The notes: generated by a model not told the origin, from the letters alone. Positions 34,649-43,549 are shown, counted from the first letter of the stretch. The stretch: 64,000 nt of DNA from Marinitoga hydrogenitolerans DSM 16785 (GCF_900129175.1 NZ_FQUI01000001.1:62001-126000); one strand, 5' to 3'. Program-made: numbers and translations.

Positions 34649-36378
34649 TTTATTTTCAATAATTTTTTTAAAAACACTTCATTCTCTGCACTTTCAAAAG
34701 GATTACCTGTAAATATTACATAGTTTTTATTAAGAATAAATCCTCTTTCTTTACCTTTAAATAATATTTTAAATCCATTATTAAAGTATAATTTATTTAA
34801 TATTTTATTATTAAATTTTTCAGTTGTTATCTCATATTTAGTTGGAATTAAATTTAATAAATTCTCATTAATTTCATCTAGAACTATTCCAATCCTTTTA
34901 TTTTTAGATAATTCAACAATTTTATTATACATAATTTCATCTTTTAAAGCACTTGAGGATATCAAAATAATATAAGAATTTTCTGAAAGGTTATTTTTAA
35001 TTGTATATTTTCCCTTAAAAATTTCCGGATTAATATCTATAGCTGATATAATTATTTTATCTTTTAAAATAATATCATTTTCATACCATAATAAGTTATT
35101 AATATAGATTTTTAAATTTATTTTGTCTTTATCAGGGGTTTTTAACATTGTATTTATCATCCTTTTCTCAAAAGAAGATAAATTAATTTTATTATCATAT
35201 TTTAATGAATCATCTATATATATTTTTATATCAGCACTGGATTTTTTATTAAGAACGTTATATAAATAAAAATTATAATTATTTCCTGAATTTTTATACA
35301 TAACAGTTTTTGGCAAGTCAAAAAGCCTTATACCATCTTTCGATTCATACCATATCGCTGTAGAAACTACCTTATCTCCATCTTCTTGTTCTAAACTTGC
35401 AAAAACAAAGAAATATGGTGAATCTATAGGAATTTCAATTTCTTTTTCAAATTCAAAAGGTAAATTATCAAAAACATATAAATTATTTGGTGTATAAATT
35501 TTTAACTTTTTCACATTTTCTTTATCAGGATCTTTATAATAAACATTTAATTTTATATTTTCAGGTATAGAGTTATAATAATATATGTCACCCATCATAG
35601 CTTTATTTGTTTCAATCCAAAGTTTAACATTTTTATCTTCAGTTCCATATGTTTTTCTATTGAAAAAAGAATTTAATATTTCTTTTTTTGTCCTTGATTT
35701 TACCCATAATGCCGTTCTTGAATCATTTCCTGTCCCCCAATTGGCAGCATGATTGTCTTGACCAACTGTTGCTCCCACATGCCAACCTTTTTTTAATGCT
35801 AAAATATAATTAGAAAACATTTCATCATTTATTGTATCATTTTTCGACCAGCTTCCATTTCCTACTTCAATTAAATTTATATATTGATCAACTTCAGGAT
35901 AATATTCAAAATTTTTGAATATACCAAACATAGAAATCGGATGATTAAATTGAGCTACTGCTTTTTCGTTAACCAGCCAGTTATAAAACTCTTCTGTAGT
36001 TGTTTTAACATTTCGACTAGTCCACGTATTTGCTTGAAAAACATTTATATGACCACTACCTGATGTCCATTCAAAACCGGCTAATGCTACAAAATTTTTT
36101 GTTGTTTCTTTTTCAGCCATTTCTTTCATAACTTCAAATTTATCCCGGTTGTTATATTTAGCCTCAAAATAATAAGCGTGGTCTGTAACTGCTAAGAAAT
36201 CAATATTTGCAACATCCCTCGCATATTTATATGCATCCTCTGGTATTGTTCCTGGTTCTCCATCAGAAAATGATGTATGAGAATGTGGATTACCAAATAA
36301 TAGTATTAAGTCATTTGGAAAAGAGAAAATTAATATAGAATTGATAATCAAAAAAATTAAAACATAGTATCTTTTCAT
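34645..36378 (-). CDS. Secreted PHP-domain hydrolase, CehA/McbA family
   Basis: The 577-residue protein has a signal peptide (start ATG 36378, preceded by AAGGAAGGTGG) and an N-terminal PHP metal-dependent domain with GNPHSHTSFSDG, FLAVTDHAYYF, AGFEWTS and GQDNHAANWG as metal ligands. The rest is beta-rich with a C-terminal domain of unknown type. CehA/McbA members hydrolyse carbamates or phosphoesters, but most are uncharacterised; the natural substrate here is unknown. It is a single-gene unit with terminators on both sides. Confidence 0.85.
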   Translation of the reverse strand: MKRYYVLIFLIINSILIFSFPNDLILLFGNPHSHTSFSDGEPGTIPEDAYKYARDVANIDFLAVTDHAYYFEAKYNNRDKFEVMKEMAEKETTKNFVALAGFEWTSGSGHINVFQANTWTSRNVKTTTEEFYNWLVNEKAVAQFNHPISMFGIFKNFEYYPEVDQYINLIEVGNGSWSKNDTINDEMFSNYILALKKGWHVGATVGQDNHAANWGTGNDSRTALWVKSRTKKEILNSFFNRKTYGTEDKNVKLWIETNKAMMGDIYYYNSIPENIKLNVYYKDPDKENVKKLKIYTPNNLYVFDNLPFEFEKEIEIPIDSPYFFVFASLEQEDGDKVVSTAIWYESKDGIRLFDLPKTVMYKNSGNNYNFYLYNVLNKKSSADIKIYIDDSLKYDNKINLSSFEKRMINTMLKTPDKDKINLKIYINNLLWYENDIILKDKIIISAIDINPEIFKGKYTIKNNLSENSYIILISSSALKDEIMYNKIVELSKNKRIGIVLDEINENLLNLIPTKYEITTEKFNNKILNKLYFNNGFKILFKGKERGFILNKNYVIFTGNPFESAENEVFLKKLLKIK

Positions 36379-36427
36379 TTTTCCACCTTCCTTTTGCAAA
36401 ATAATTATAACCTTATATTATATCATA

Positions 36428-36470
36428 AAATAACAAAAAACCTCCAAAAACCGGAGGTTTTTTGTTATTT
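36428..36470 (-). terminator. Terminator after the arcD-type gene
   Basis: An 18-bp perfect inverted repeat (AATAACAAAAAACCTCC and its complement, 7-nt loop) starts two bases past the transporter stop. On minus the GGAGG/CCTCC core is followed by TTTTTTGTTATT. Confidence 0.9.
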
Positions 36471-36471
36471 A

Positions 36472-37881
36472 TCAAACGACCAACTTTCCTGTTGCCACCA
36501 GAATAATAACAACAACAGAAACACTCCACATTATCCCGTATATAGTTTTTTGCATTCCTGACAACATTTCTCCTTTTTCTCTTTTAGCTACTGGATAAGC
36601 AAAAATTCCAAATGAATAAATTACCAATGCCGTTATAATATAAATCCAACCAACTGCATATATTACCCATGCTGTATAAATAACTGCAATCCATCCAAAG
36701 AACTTATATAAACCACTGTTCTCTTCACGGGCAATTTTTACACCAAATATCGCTGAAAAAAGATACGGTAACAATATTGTTGTTGTTGCTATATAGAAAA
36801 TTGTATTATATACATTTTGTAATGTATCTGATAATAATGACAATAAGAAAATTTGAGTAATTATATTTGTTACTGTTAAAGAAAATACTGGTGTTGCATG
36901 TTCATTTTGTTCTGAAAATTTTTTAGGGAATACATTATCTTTAACCGCAGCAATATAAGGGATTTCTGCTGTTAATAATAACCAACTTAATAAAGCACCA
37001 AATACAGAAAATAAAAATCCAAAATCTAAAATATATTGGCCAGGTTTTCCTATTATTTTGCTCAAAACTGTTCCAAGTGGTGATGTTGAATCGACTAATT
37101 CACTTGGTGGAACAACTCCCATTGTAAATACGGAAACCGATATATATATTACTAATGTAATTAAAAATCCTATTACAGTTGCTTTACCTACATCTTTTTG
37201 AGACTTTGCTTTATTAGATAAAACTACAGCACCTTCAATACCTATAAATGCCCATAACATTGTTCCAAAGCTATTATTAATTTGATTAAATATAGAAGAA
37301 GTTTCACCTGTTGCCGCTAATTTTGTTGAGAAAAATATATCTTTTACAAGATCTGGATTAAAGGCAAAGATTGATAATACTGCTACTAAAAATAAAGGAA
37401 TTAATTTTAAAATTGTTAAAATTGCATTTGTAAAACCTGCTGTTCTTATCCCGCTTATAATTAAGAAATGATATACCCATAATATAATACTTGAAAATAT
37501 TAAAGCTATTATTTTATTTTCTGCTAAAATTGGAAAATAACCACTTAAAATTTTCATTATAACTGCGAAAAATGCAATATTACCTAGTAATGCTGACCAC
37601 CAATATCCCCATGCAGAATTAAATCCTACAAACTCTCCAAATTGCTCTTTAGCATAAGAATAAATACCGCCTTCAAGTTCTGGTTTTTTGTAAGATAAAA
37701 ATTGAAAAACCATAGCAAGAGAAAAAACACCAAAACCTGTAATCAACCAACCTATTAAAATAGCACCTGGATTAGCGACGCTTCCTAAATCAGCTGGCGA
37801 ATTAAAGATCCCTGCTCCGATCATTGAACCTATAACTATCATAGTTAAAGCAAATAAACCTAATACCTTATTTGTCCCCAC
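36472..37881 (-). CDS. arcD: APC-family amino acid antiporter, probable arginine/ornithine ArcD
   Basis: The 469-residue protein has about twelve to thirteen membrane helices and the APC signature GSMIGAGIFNSPADLG near the N-terminus, and FIGIEGAVVLSNKAK in the middle, typical of the basic amino acid/polyamine antiporter branch. It lies 26 bases downstream of arginine deiminase, which supports arginine import in exchange for ornithine or citrulline. The direction and partner ion are inferred. Confidence 0.88.
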   Translation of the reverse strand: MGTNKVLGLFALTMIVIGSMIGAGIFNSPADLGSVANPGAILIGWLITGFGVFSLAMVFQFLSYKKPELEGGIYSYAKEQFGEFVGFNSAWGYWWSALLGNIAFFAVIMKILSGYFPILAENKIIALIFSSIILWVYHFLIISGIRTAGFTNAILTILKLIPLFLVAVLSIFAFNPDLVKDIFFSTKLAATGETSSIFNQINNSFGTMLWAFIGIEGAVVLSNKAKSQKDVGKATVIGFLITLVIYISVSVFTMGVVPPSELVDSTSPLGTVLSKIIGKPGQYILDFGFLFSVFGALLSWLLLTAEIPYIAAVKDNVFPKKFSEQNEHATPVFSLTVTNIITQIFLLSLLSDTLQNVYNTIFYIATTTILLPYLFSAIFGVKIAREENSGLYKFFGWIAVIYTAWVIYAVGWIYIITALVIYSFGIFAYPVAKREKGEMLSGMQKTIYGIMWSVSVVVIILVATGKLVV

Positions 37882-37907
37882 ACCAACACCTCCTATTTGA
37901 ATTTATA

Positions 37908-39110
37908 TTATCCTCTATTCATAGGCATTGACATACATCTTGGCCCACCACGACCTCTTGATAATTCACTTGATGGTATCTCTATAACATTAATTCCGTT
38001 TTCTCTTAATAAAGTATTTGTCACGTAATTTCTATCATATGCTATTACAACTCCGGGTTTTATAGCTAAAACATTTGACCCATCATTCCATTGTTCTCTT
38101 TTTGCGGCAATTTCATCTTCTCCACCACATTTCAATATTTTAACTTCACCATTATTAAGATATTTTTGCAATATTTTTTCTAAAGATGTTTTTTCCTCAA
38201 TTACTTCTAAATCTTTATCTCCTTTTTTAATTACATAAACTAATAAACTTGATTCTAATTTAGAATGAGCTAAAAACTTATCTGTATCCACCATTGTAAA
38301 TATTGTATCTAAATGCATATAAGCTCTTTTCTTAGGAATATTTATAGCTAATATTGTTTCAAAGCTTTCATCTGTTTCAAAGAATAATTTCTTAGCCAAT
38401 ATTTCAACAGCCTCCGGCTCAGTTCTTTGAGATATTCCTATAGCTAATACTTTATCTGTTAATATTAAAATATCTCCACCCTCTATTGCAAAATGATTAT
38501 TCATATCATAATATACTGGAGTATTTTTAAAATCCCTATTATACTTTATCACATATTTCATAAATAATGATTCTCTTCTTCTAGCTTTTGTTCTCATTTT
38601 ATTAATAACTATGCCTATACCAACAAAAGCTATAGGATCTCTCTGGAAATATAGGTTAGGTAAAGGTAATAAATAAAACTGTTTGTTCATTCTAACTTTT
38701 GTAGAAAATGTTTCTTTTTTTAATTTAAATTCATTTATTCTTATTCCGCTAACAATCTTATTTATCATATTTTTTGTATCAAAACTCAACAAATAATCTT
38801 TTAAAGCATCTAAAATATATTTATTTTTCACTTCGCTTAATTGCAAATATTCATTTATAAACTCTTTTTTTATTTCATCTTTGCTCAAAGCTGTAGATAA
38901 TAAATCGGTAATGTATTCAACATGTATACCATTTGTTCTTAATACATCAGCAAAATAATCATGTTCCTGTTGTGCTTTTTTTAAATAAGGTATATCTTCG
39001 AATAATAATTCTTCTAATAAATCTGGTTCCATATTTTCTAATTCTAACCCGGGTCTGTGTAATAATACTCTTTTTAATTCTTTCACTTCCGAATATACAT
39101 TTATACTCAT
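37908..39110 (-). CDS. arcA: Arginine deiminase
   Basis: The 400-residue enzyme converts arginine to citrulline and ammonia. Visible motifs are LPNLYFQRDPIAFVG, the AIEGGDILIL acidic pair, the catalytic histidine in AYMHLDTIF, and the C-terminal catalytic cysteine (about C392) in GRGGPRCMSMP. The ATG at 39110 has GGGAGGG upstream; the frame opening at 39125 precedes that site. With the antiporter it forms the first half of the arginine deiminase pathway. Ornithine carbamoyltransferase and carbamate kinase genes are not in the window. Confidence 0.96.
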   Translation of the reverse strand: MSINVYSEVKELKRVLLHRPGLELENMEPDLLEELLFEDIPYLKKAQQEHDYFADVLRTNGIHVEYITDLLSTALSKDEIKKEFINEYLQLSEVKNKYILDALKDYLLSFDTKNMINKIVSGIRINEFKLKKETFSTKVRMNKQFYLLPLPNLYFQRDPIAFVGIGIVINKMRTKARRRESLFMKYVIKYNRDFKNTPVYYDMNNHFAIEGGDILILTDKVLAIGISQRTEPEAVEILAKKLFFETDESFETILAINIPKKRAYMHLDTIFTMVDTDKFLAHSKLESSLLVYVIKKGDKDLEVIEEKTSLEKILQKYLNNGEVKILKCGGEDEIAAKREQWNDGSNVLAIKPGVVIAYDRNYVTNTLLRENGINVIEIPSSELSRGRGGPRCMSMPMNRG

Positions 39111-39195
39111 CTTAAACCCTCCCATTATAATTTTTAAATCAGTAATATTATACTTTATATAACAAAAAAATAAAAACTCGAAATTTCTTGAATTT

Positions 39196-39245
39196 TTATA
39201 AGTATGATAAATTTTTCACGGTTATGAGAATTTATTATAAGTATG
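39196..39245. repeat. Direct repeat in the arcA-tRNA intergenic region
   Basis: TTATAAGTATG occurs at 39196-39206 and again at 39235-39245, and a partial GAGTATG at 39249-39255. The region lies 85-145 bases upstream of arcA on the other strand and could be a regulator site. The rest of 39111-39355 is AT-rich with no ORF and a small CCCG/CGGG hairpin near 39313-39330. Confidence 0.35.
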
Positions 39246-39355
39246 CGTGAGTATGCTTCATAAAACAATGAAAATTTTTTCAATAATAATGTTATGAAAT
39301 TTTCTATCAACACCCGATGTTGCAAACGGGTAATAAGTTCTTAATCGTTAGGTAA

Positions 39356-39384
39356 TTGACAGAAAAGTTTTTATCTGGTATAAT
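39356..39384 (+). promoter_or_regulatory. Consensus promoter of the tRNA-ribosomal-RNA polymerase block
   Basis: A perfect TTGACA (39356-39361), a 17-base spacer and a perfect TATAAT (39379-39384) with an upstream TGG extended element lie 16 bases before tRNA-Thr. It probably drives tRNA-Thr, tRNA-Tyr, rpmG, secE, nusG and beyond. Confidence 0.95.
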
Positions 39385-39400
39385 AACCCACGGATGAGTT

Positions 39401-39476
39401 GCCGACGTAGCTCAATTGGCAGAGCGGCTGACTTGTAATCAGCAGGTTGGGGGTTCAAGTCCCTTCGTCGGCTCCA
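39401..39476 (+). tRNA. tRNA-Thr (anticodon TGT)
   Basis: This 76-nt cloverleaf has acceptor GCCGACG/CGTCGGC, anticodon stem GCTGA/TCAGC with loop CTTGTAA (TGT), T loop GGTTCAAGTCC and encoded CCA. It is first in the block. Confidence 0.97.
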
Positions 39477-39504
39477 TATTTTTTTAATTTTTTTACTTAC
39501 CGGT

Positions 39505-39591
39505 GGTGAGGTGCCCGAGTGGCCAAAGGGGGCGGACTGTAAATCCGCTGGCGGATTGCCTTCGAAGGTTCGAATCCTTCCCTCACCACCA
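39505..39591 (+). tRNA. tRNA-Tyr (anticodon GTA)
   Basis: This 87-nt class II tRNA has acceptor GGTGAGG/CCTCACC, anticodon stem GCGGA/TCCGC with loop CTGTAAA (GTA), a long variable arm, T loop GGTTCGAATCC, discriminator A and encoded CCA. Confidence 0.97.
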
Positions 39592-39626
39592 TTTCATTAA
39601 TTATAATGTTATGTGAGGTGAATAAA

Positions 39627-39791
39627 ATGGCAGCAAAAAGTCCTGTTTTAACCGTATCTTTAAAATGTACAGAATGCAATAGAAGAAATTACTACAAACA
39701 AAGAAAAAGAACATTTAAAAAGAAATTAGAATTCAAAAAATATTGTCCTCACTGTAATAAACATACTTTACATGTTGAATCAAAAATATAA
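39627..39791 (+). CDS. rpmG: 50S ribosomal protein L33
   Basis: The 54-residue protein has two CxxC pairs (CTECN and CPHCN), the zinc-binding form of L33, and a basic body. The frame opens at 39606 inside the tRNA-mRNA spacer, but GAGGTG before the ATG at 39627 defines the start. tRNA-rpmG-secE-nusG order is common in bacteria. Confidence 0.95.
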   Translation: MAAKSPVLTVSLKCTECNRRNYYKQRKRTFKKKLEFKKYCPHCNKHTLHVESKI

Positions 39792-39819
39792 ATTGTGAAG
39801 TTTTCTAAAAAAGAAAATC

Positions 39820-39840
39820 AACCCCCTAATTTAGGGGGTT
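39820..39840 (+). other. Hairpin between rpmG and secE
   Basis: AACCCCCT-AATTT-AGGGGGTT forms an 8-bp stem. No T run follows (ATGATTAAATC), and the secE ribosome site is 14 bases later. It is more likely an mRNA-processing or attenuation element than a terminator. Confidence 0.55.
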
Positions 39841-39865
39841 ATGATTAAATCTTGGGGGTGTTTTG

Positions 39866-40093
39866 ATGTCAAAATTTTGGTTGTTTTTAAGTTCAGTTAT
39901 GCAAGAATCAAAAAAAGTAAAATGGCCTAACAAGAAAGAAGCAATGACCTCAACTTTAATAGTATTAGCTATTATAATATTCGTGTCTTTGTATTTGTTC
40001 ATTGCTGATTACGGGTTATTAAATTTATTTTCTAAAGTTATTTATCCTATAATAGGTATAAAAAGTGGTTTAGGCACAAGCGCTTCTCAATGA
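39866..40093 (+). CDS. secE: Preprotein translocase subunit SecE
   Basis: The 75-residue protein has the SecE motif ESKKVKWPNKKEAMTST before a single membrane helix (about 30-50). It is the essential small subunit of SecYEG. ATG at 39866 has GGGGGTG five bases upstream. Confidence 0.94.
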   Translation: MSKFWLFLSSVMQESKKVKWPNKKEAMTSTLIVLAIIIFVSLYLFIADYGLLNLFSKVIYPIIGIKSGLGTSASQ

Positions 40094-40116
40094 TGTTGCA
40101 AAGCAGGTGAATAATT

Positions 40117-41175
40117 ATGCGTAAAAAATGGTATATTTTACAAACTTTCTCTGGAATGGAATACAAAGTTAAAGAATTAATAGAAGAAAAAGCAAAATTA
40201 TATGACAAAGAAAAAATGTTTGGTAAGATATTAATACCAGAGGAAAGTGAGATTGATTTAACAAATAAAAAAACCGATAGAATTGTTGTTTCTGAAGAAG
40301 CTCAAGTTTTTGTGAAAAATGGAGAAAATGTAAAAAAAGGAGATTTACTTGCTGAAGAACCTCCTGTAATTGTAAAAAATGCAGGAATAATCTCTGAAAT
40401 TAAAAATTTTAGAAAAATAATTGTTGAAACGAAAGATAAAAAATTTACAAAAACTTTCTTAATTCCTGAAAGCGCTAAAATAATTGGTGGTTTAAAAGTG
40501 AATTCAAGAATTCATGCTGGCATTCCTTTAGCAAGAGAAGATGGATATGAAGCGGATTTAGATGGTATTATTATTTCTGTTGAAAAATTGAAAAGAGTTA
40601 CTATACAAACAGAAAATAATACAAAGGATGTTTATTTAATATTTAAAGATAATTTTGACTCTGCAGCTTTTAGAAAAGGTACATATGTTGAGAAAGGCCA
40701 AATTTTGGGAAATAAACGACAATATAAAGCAAAGTCTTCTGGAAAAGTCGAAATAAGAGATTTTGCATCAAGAAAAGAGATCATAATTTTAAAAACAAAG
40801 ATTTCAAGATTATTCCCAGGTTATATGTTTATTGAAATGATTTTAAATAAAGAAACACAAGAAATGGTTAAAAATATCCCTTATGTTATTAATTTCATAA
40901 ATATCGGTGGAACTCCTGTTCAATTAAAAACCAAAGAAGTAAAAGCATTATTGAGATTAACAGGAGAAGAAGGATATGAAGTAAAAGAAAGTAAATTAAG
41001 AGCTGATTACGTAATTGGCGAACATGTAAGAATAATTAATGGACCATTTGAATTCTTTACTGGTAAGATAACTAATATCGATCTACACAAACAAACTGTT
41101 AAAGTAACTATAAATATGTTTGGTAGAGAAACAGAAGTAGAATTAGGTTTAACTGAAATAGAAAAAATTGATTGA
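40117..41175 (+). CDS. nusG: Transcription antitermination factor NusG with large inserted domain
   Basis: The 352-residue protein is twice the usual size. The NGN domain is split: its first part is KWYILQTFSGMEYKVKELI (2-25), and the second part FPGYMFIEMILNKETQEMVKNIP starts near 233. About 180 residues lie between them, rich in beta strands and lysine. A KOW domain follows (about 297-352, GEHVRIINGPFEFFTGKI). The same architecture is known in Thermotoga maritima NusG. It binds RNA polymerase to modulate pausing and termination. Confidence 0.96.
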   Translation: MRKKWYILQTFSGMEYKVKELIEEKAKLYDKEKMFGKILIPEESEIDLTNKKTDRIVVSEEAQVFVKNGENVKKGDLLAEEPPVIVKNAGIISEIKNFRKIIVETKDKKFTKTFLIPESAKIIGGLKVNSRIHAGIPLAREDGYEADLDGIIISVEKLKRVTIQTENNTKDVYLIFKDNFDSAAFRKGTYVEKGQILGNKRQYKAKSSGKVEIRDFASRKEIIILKTKISRLFPGYMFIEMILNKETQEMVKNIPYVINFINIGGTPVQLKTKEVKALLRLTGEEGYEVKESKLRADYVIGEHVRIINGPFEFFTGKITNIDLHKQTVKVTINMFGRETEVELGLTEIEKID

Positions 41176-41178
41176 TAA

Positions 41179-41208
41179 TGGTGGGAGGGTTACCCCGCTA
41201 ATACCACA
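41179..41208 (+). ncRNA. Structured leader before rplK
   Basis: The nusG-rplK spacer contains GTGG...CCAC outer pairing (41181-41184 with 41204-41207) enclosing GGG-TTA-CCC (41187-41195), with unpaired A-rich bases between. A similar GTGGGAGGG..CCAC element precedes L11 genes in several phyla and may bind L1 or L11. The regulatory role is inferred. Confidence 0.5.
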
Positions 41209-41222
41209 AAGGAGGGAAACAT

Positions 41223-41651
41223 ATGGCAAAAAAAGTTGCTAGATTAGTAAAATTACAGTTGCCTGCAGGTAAAGCTACACCTGCTCCACCAGTTGGTCCA
41301 GCTTTAGGACAACATGGTGTTAATTTGATGGAATTTTGTAAAAAGTTTAATGCTGCAACAGCAGACAAAGCTGGAATGATTATTCCTGTTGAAATTACTG
41401 TTTATGAAGACAGATCTTTTACATTTACTTTAAAAACCCCCCCAGCATCTTTCTTGATATTACAAGCTGCTGGATTAAAAAAAGGTGCTTCAAATCCAGG
41501 TAGGGAAATCGTTGGAAAAATTACATTGTCTCAAGTGAAAGAAATAGCAGAAATCAAAATGCCCGATTTAAATGCAAAAACAATAGAAGCAGCTATGGAA
41601 ATAATAAAAGGTACTGCAAGAAATATGGGCATTGAAGTAGTCGAAGGTTAA
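41223..41651 (+). CDS. rplK: 50S ribosomal protein L11
   Basis: The 142-residue protein shows the L11 N-terminal [21 protein letters not shown] motif region and the C-terminal rRNA-binding domain ending [13 protein letters not shown]. It forms the GTPase-associated centre stalk base. AGGAGGG precedes the ATG. Confidence 0.97.
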   Translation: MAKKVARLVKLQLPAGKATPAPPVGPALGQHGVNLMEFCKKFNAATADKAGMIIPVEITVYEDRSFTFTLKTPPASFLILQAAGLKKGASNPGREIVGKITLSQVKEIAEIKMPDLNAKTIEAAMEIIKGTARNMGIEVVEG

Positions 41652-41665
41652 GGGGGTGTATGCGA

Positions 41666-42367
41666 ATGTCAAAACATGGAAAAAGATATTTGGAAGCAAA
41701 AAAATTAATCGATAGAGAAAAATTTTATACTCTAGATGAGGCTTTAGAATTAATTCCTAAAATTGCTAATGCTAAATTTGATGAAAGCATAGAATTGCAC
41801 ATGGTTCTAGGTATAGATCCAAGAAAAAACGATCAACAAGTAAGAGGTAATATTTCATTACCGCATGGAACAGGTAAAAAGGTAAGAATTTTAGTTTTTG
41901 CAAAAGGTGAAAAAGTTCAAGAAGCTTTAGATGCTGGCGCAGATTATGCTGGCTCCGATGAATTTATTCAAAAAATACAAGGTGGATGGACAGATTTTGA
42001 TATTGCTATCGCCACACCTGATATGATGAGAGAAATTGGAAGATTAGGTAAAATTTTAGGTCCAAGAGGATTAATGCCATCACCAAAATCCGGTACAGTT
42101 ACAAATGATGTTGCTGATGCTGTAAAAGCTTTTAAAGCCGGAAAAATCGAAGTAAGGAATGACAAAACTGGTAATTTACACGTTGCTGTTGGTAAAAAAT
42201 CTTTTGATTCTTCAAAGTTAAAGGAAAATATTGTAGAAGCTATACAACAGATTGAAAAAATGAGACCATCTGGAGCAAAAGGTAAATTTATAAGAAAAGT
42301 AGCATTAGCTCCTACAATGGGTCCTGGATTGAAATTAAACGTTTCTGAATTTTTAACTGAAAAGTAA
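41666..42367 (+). CDS. rplA: 50S ribosomal protein L1
   Basis: The 233-residue protein carries the L1 signature [12 protein letters not shown] and the GxxxxRN region. ATG at 41666 sits seven bases after GGGGGTG; the ATG at 41660 is too close to it. L1 forms the mobile stalk and often represses its own operon by binding the leader. Confidence 0.97.
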   Translation: MSKHGKRYLEAKKLIDREKFYTLDEALELIPKIANAKFDESIELHMVLGIDPRKNDQQVRGNISLPHGTGKKVRILVFAKGEKVQEALDAGADYAGSDEFIQKIQGGWTDFDIAIATPDMMREIGRLGKILGPRGLMPSPKSGTVTNDVADAVKAFKAGKIEVRNDKTGNLHVAVGKKSFDSSKLKENIVEAIQQIEKMRPSGAKGKFIRKVALAPTMGPGLKLNVSEFLTEK

Positions 42368-42376
42368 TAATCATTG

Positions 42377-42385
42377 TGTTATAAT
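42377..42385 (+). promoter_or_regulatory. Extended -10 promoter before the L10 leader
   Basis: TGT-TATAAT gives a perfect extended -10 box starting ten bases after the rplA stop. No -35 match is visible, as expected for an extended -10 promoter. Confidence 0.6.
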
Positions 42386-42515
42386 ACTCACGTGAATATG
42401 TACTGAAGACAGCAGGTATATATAATGTGGTGAAAACCCGCCTGCCGAGGTACGCTGAAGATAAAACAATAAATGTTTTAGTGCTTCTGCGGTCCTCGGG
42501 ACCGCAGATTTTTTT
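42386..42515 (+). ncRNA. Ribosomal protein L10 leader with terminator-attenuator
   Basis: The 165-base rplA-rplJ spacer holds a structured leader (with GTGGTGAAAACCCGCCTGCCGAGG-like core) ending in an intrinsic terminator: TCTGCGGTCC/GGACCGCAGA-type stem at 42486-42508 followed by seven T. In bacteria the L10-L7/L12 complex binds this kind of leader to control rplJL. The attenuator lies before the rplJ ribosome site. Confidence 0.8.
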
Positions 42516-42532
42516 AGAGGAGGTGTGAGTCG

Positions 42533-43081
42533 GTGTTAACAAGAGCTCAAAAAGCTGAGTTGTTAAAAGAATTAGAAAGCGTTTTTAAAGATTCTTCAAT
42601 AGTTACTTTTGTAGACTTTAAAGGTATGACTGTAGCACAATCTAATGCATTTAGAGGTGAATTATATAAGAAATTTGAAAATAAGGTAACCTTCAAAATT
42701 ACAAGAAATGCATTGATTAAAACAGCAATTAAAAATGCTGGATTAAATTTAGAAGATTTCGAAAAATTCTTAGAAGGCAACACTGCACTTCTTTACACTA
42801 AAGAAGCGGATCCAATTGAGACATTAAAAGTTTTAGTTGAATTCAAAAAGAAAAACAAATTAGATGTTCCTGTAATTAAAGCCGGTGTTTTAGAAGGTAA
42901 AATCTTTACTGCTGAAGAAGCGGAAGAATTGGCAAAATTACCTTCCAAAGAACAATTACTTGCTATGTTGGTTGGTGGCTTAAACGCTCCTATTTCCGGT
43001 TTAGTTGGCGCATTAGGTGGAATATTAAGAAAATTCTTATATGCTTTAAATGCTATAAGAGAAGAAAAAGAGAAACAATAA
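42533..43081 (+). CDS. rplJ: 50S ribosomal protein L10
   Basis: The 182-residue protein has the L10 N-terminal rRNA-binding part (VTFVDFKGMTVAQSNAFR region) and a C-terminal helix that binds L7/L12 dimers. The start is GTG at 42533 with AGAGGAGGTG upstream. Confidence 0.96.
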   Translation: MLTRAQKAELLKELESVFKDSSIVTFVDFKGMTVAQSNAFRGELYKKFENKVTFKITRNALIKTAIKNAGLNLEDFEKFLEGNTALLYTKEADPIETLKVLVEFKKKNKLDVPVIKAGVLEGKIFTAEEAEELAKLPSKEQLLAMLVGGLNAPISGLVGALGGILRKFLYALNAIREEKEKQ

Positions 43082-43131
43082 GACAGATTTTATAAAAACA
43101 GTATTTAAGAAATTTCAGGAGGTGTTTTGGA

Positions 43132-43509
43132 ATGACAAGAGAAGAATTAATTCAAGCAATTAAAGAAATGACTGTAGCAGAATTAGCAGAATTAGTAAAG
43201 GCTTTAGAAGATGAATTTGGTGTATCAGCAGCAGCTCCAGTTGCAGTAGCAGCAGCTCCAGTTGCAGCAGCAGCAGCTGAAGAAGAAAAAGATTCATTTG
43301 ATGTTGTATTAAAAAGCTTTGGTGCTAAAAAGATAAATGTAATTAAAGTTGTTAGAGAAATTACAGGTTTAGGTTTAAAAGAAGCTAAAGATTTAGTTGA
43401 AAAAGCAGGTACTCCAGATGCTGTAGTTAAAGAAGGCGCAACAAAAGACGAAGCAGAAGAACTTAAAAAGAAATTAGAAGATGCTGGCGCAGAAGTAGAA
43501 TTGAAGTAA
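43132..43509 (+). CDS. rplL: 50S ribosomal protein L7/L12
   Basis: The 125-residue protein has an N-terminal dimerisation helix, an alanine-rich hinge (about 38-52) and a C-terminal factor-binding domain with [15 protein letters not shown]. It recruits elongation factors to the ribosome. AGGAGGTG precedes the ATG. Confidence 0.97.
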   Translation: MTREELIQAIKEMTVAELAELVKALEDEFGVSAAAPVAVAAAPVAAAAAEEEKDSFDVVLKSFGAKKINVIKVVREITGLGLKEAKDLVEKAGTPDAVVKEGATKDEAEELKKKLEDAGAEVELK

Positions 43510-43536
43510 TTTCTTAAAGAAATATAAACTTTTATA

Positions 43537-43545
43537 TGATATAAT
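43537..43545 (+). promoter_or_regulatory. Extended -10 promoter before rpoB
   Basis: TGA-TATAAT lies 75 bases before the rpoB start, giving an internal promoter in the rplL-rpoB spacer. No clear -35 is present. Confidence 0.55.
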
Positions 43546-43549
43546 TTAC

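Noticed and set aside
39111-39355. CRISPR or other repeat array in the AT-rich spacer
   Set aside because: Only two copies of an 11-base repeat with a 39-base period are present, without spacer-length regularity or a leader.
39497-39679. Open frame antisense to tRNA-Tyr
   Set aside because: The peptide with REGFEPSKA is the usual false translation of a tRNA and overlaps the rpmG start.
39820-39840. rpmG-secE hairpin as a full terminator
   Set aside because: There is no T run after the stem, and essential genes follow in the same direction.
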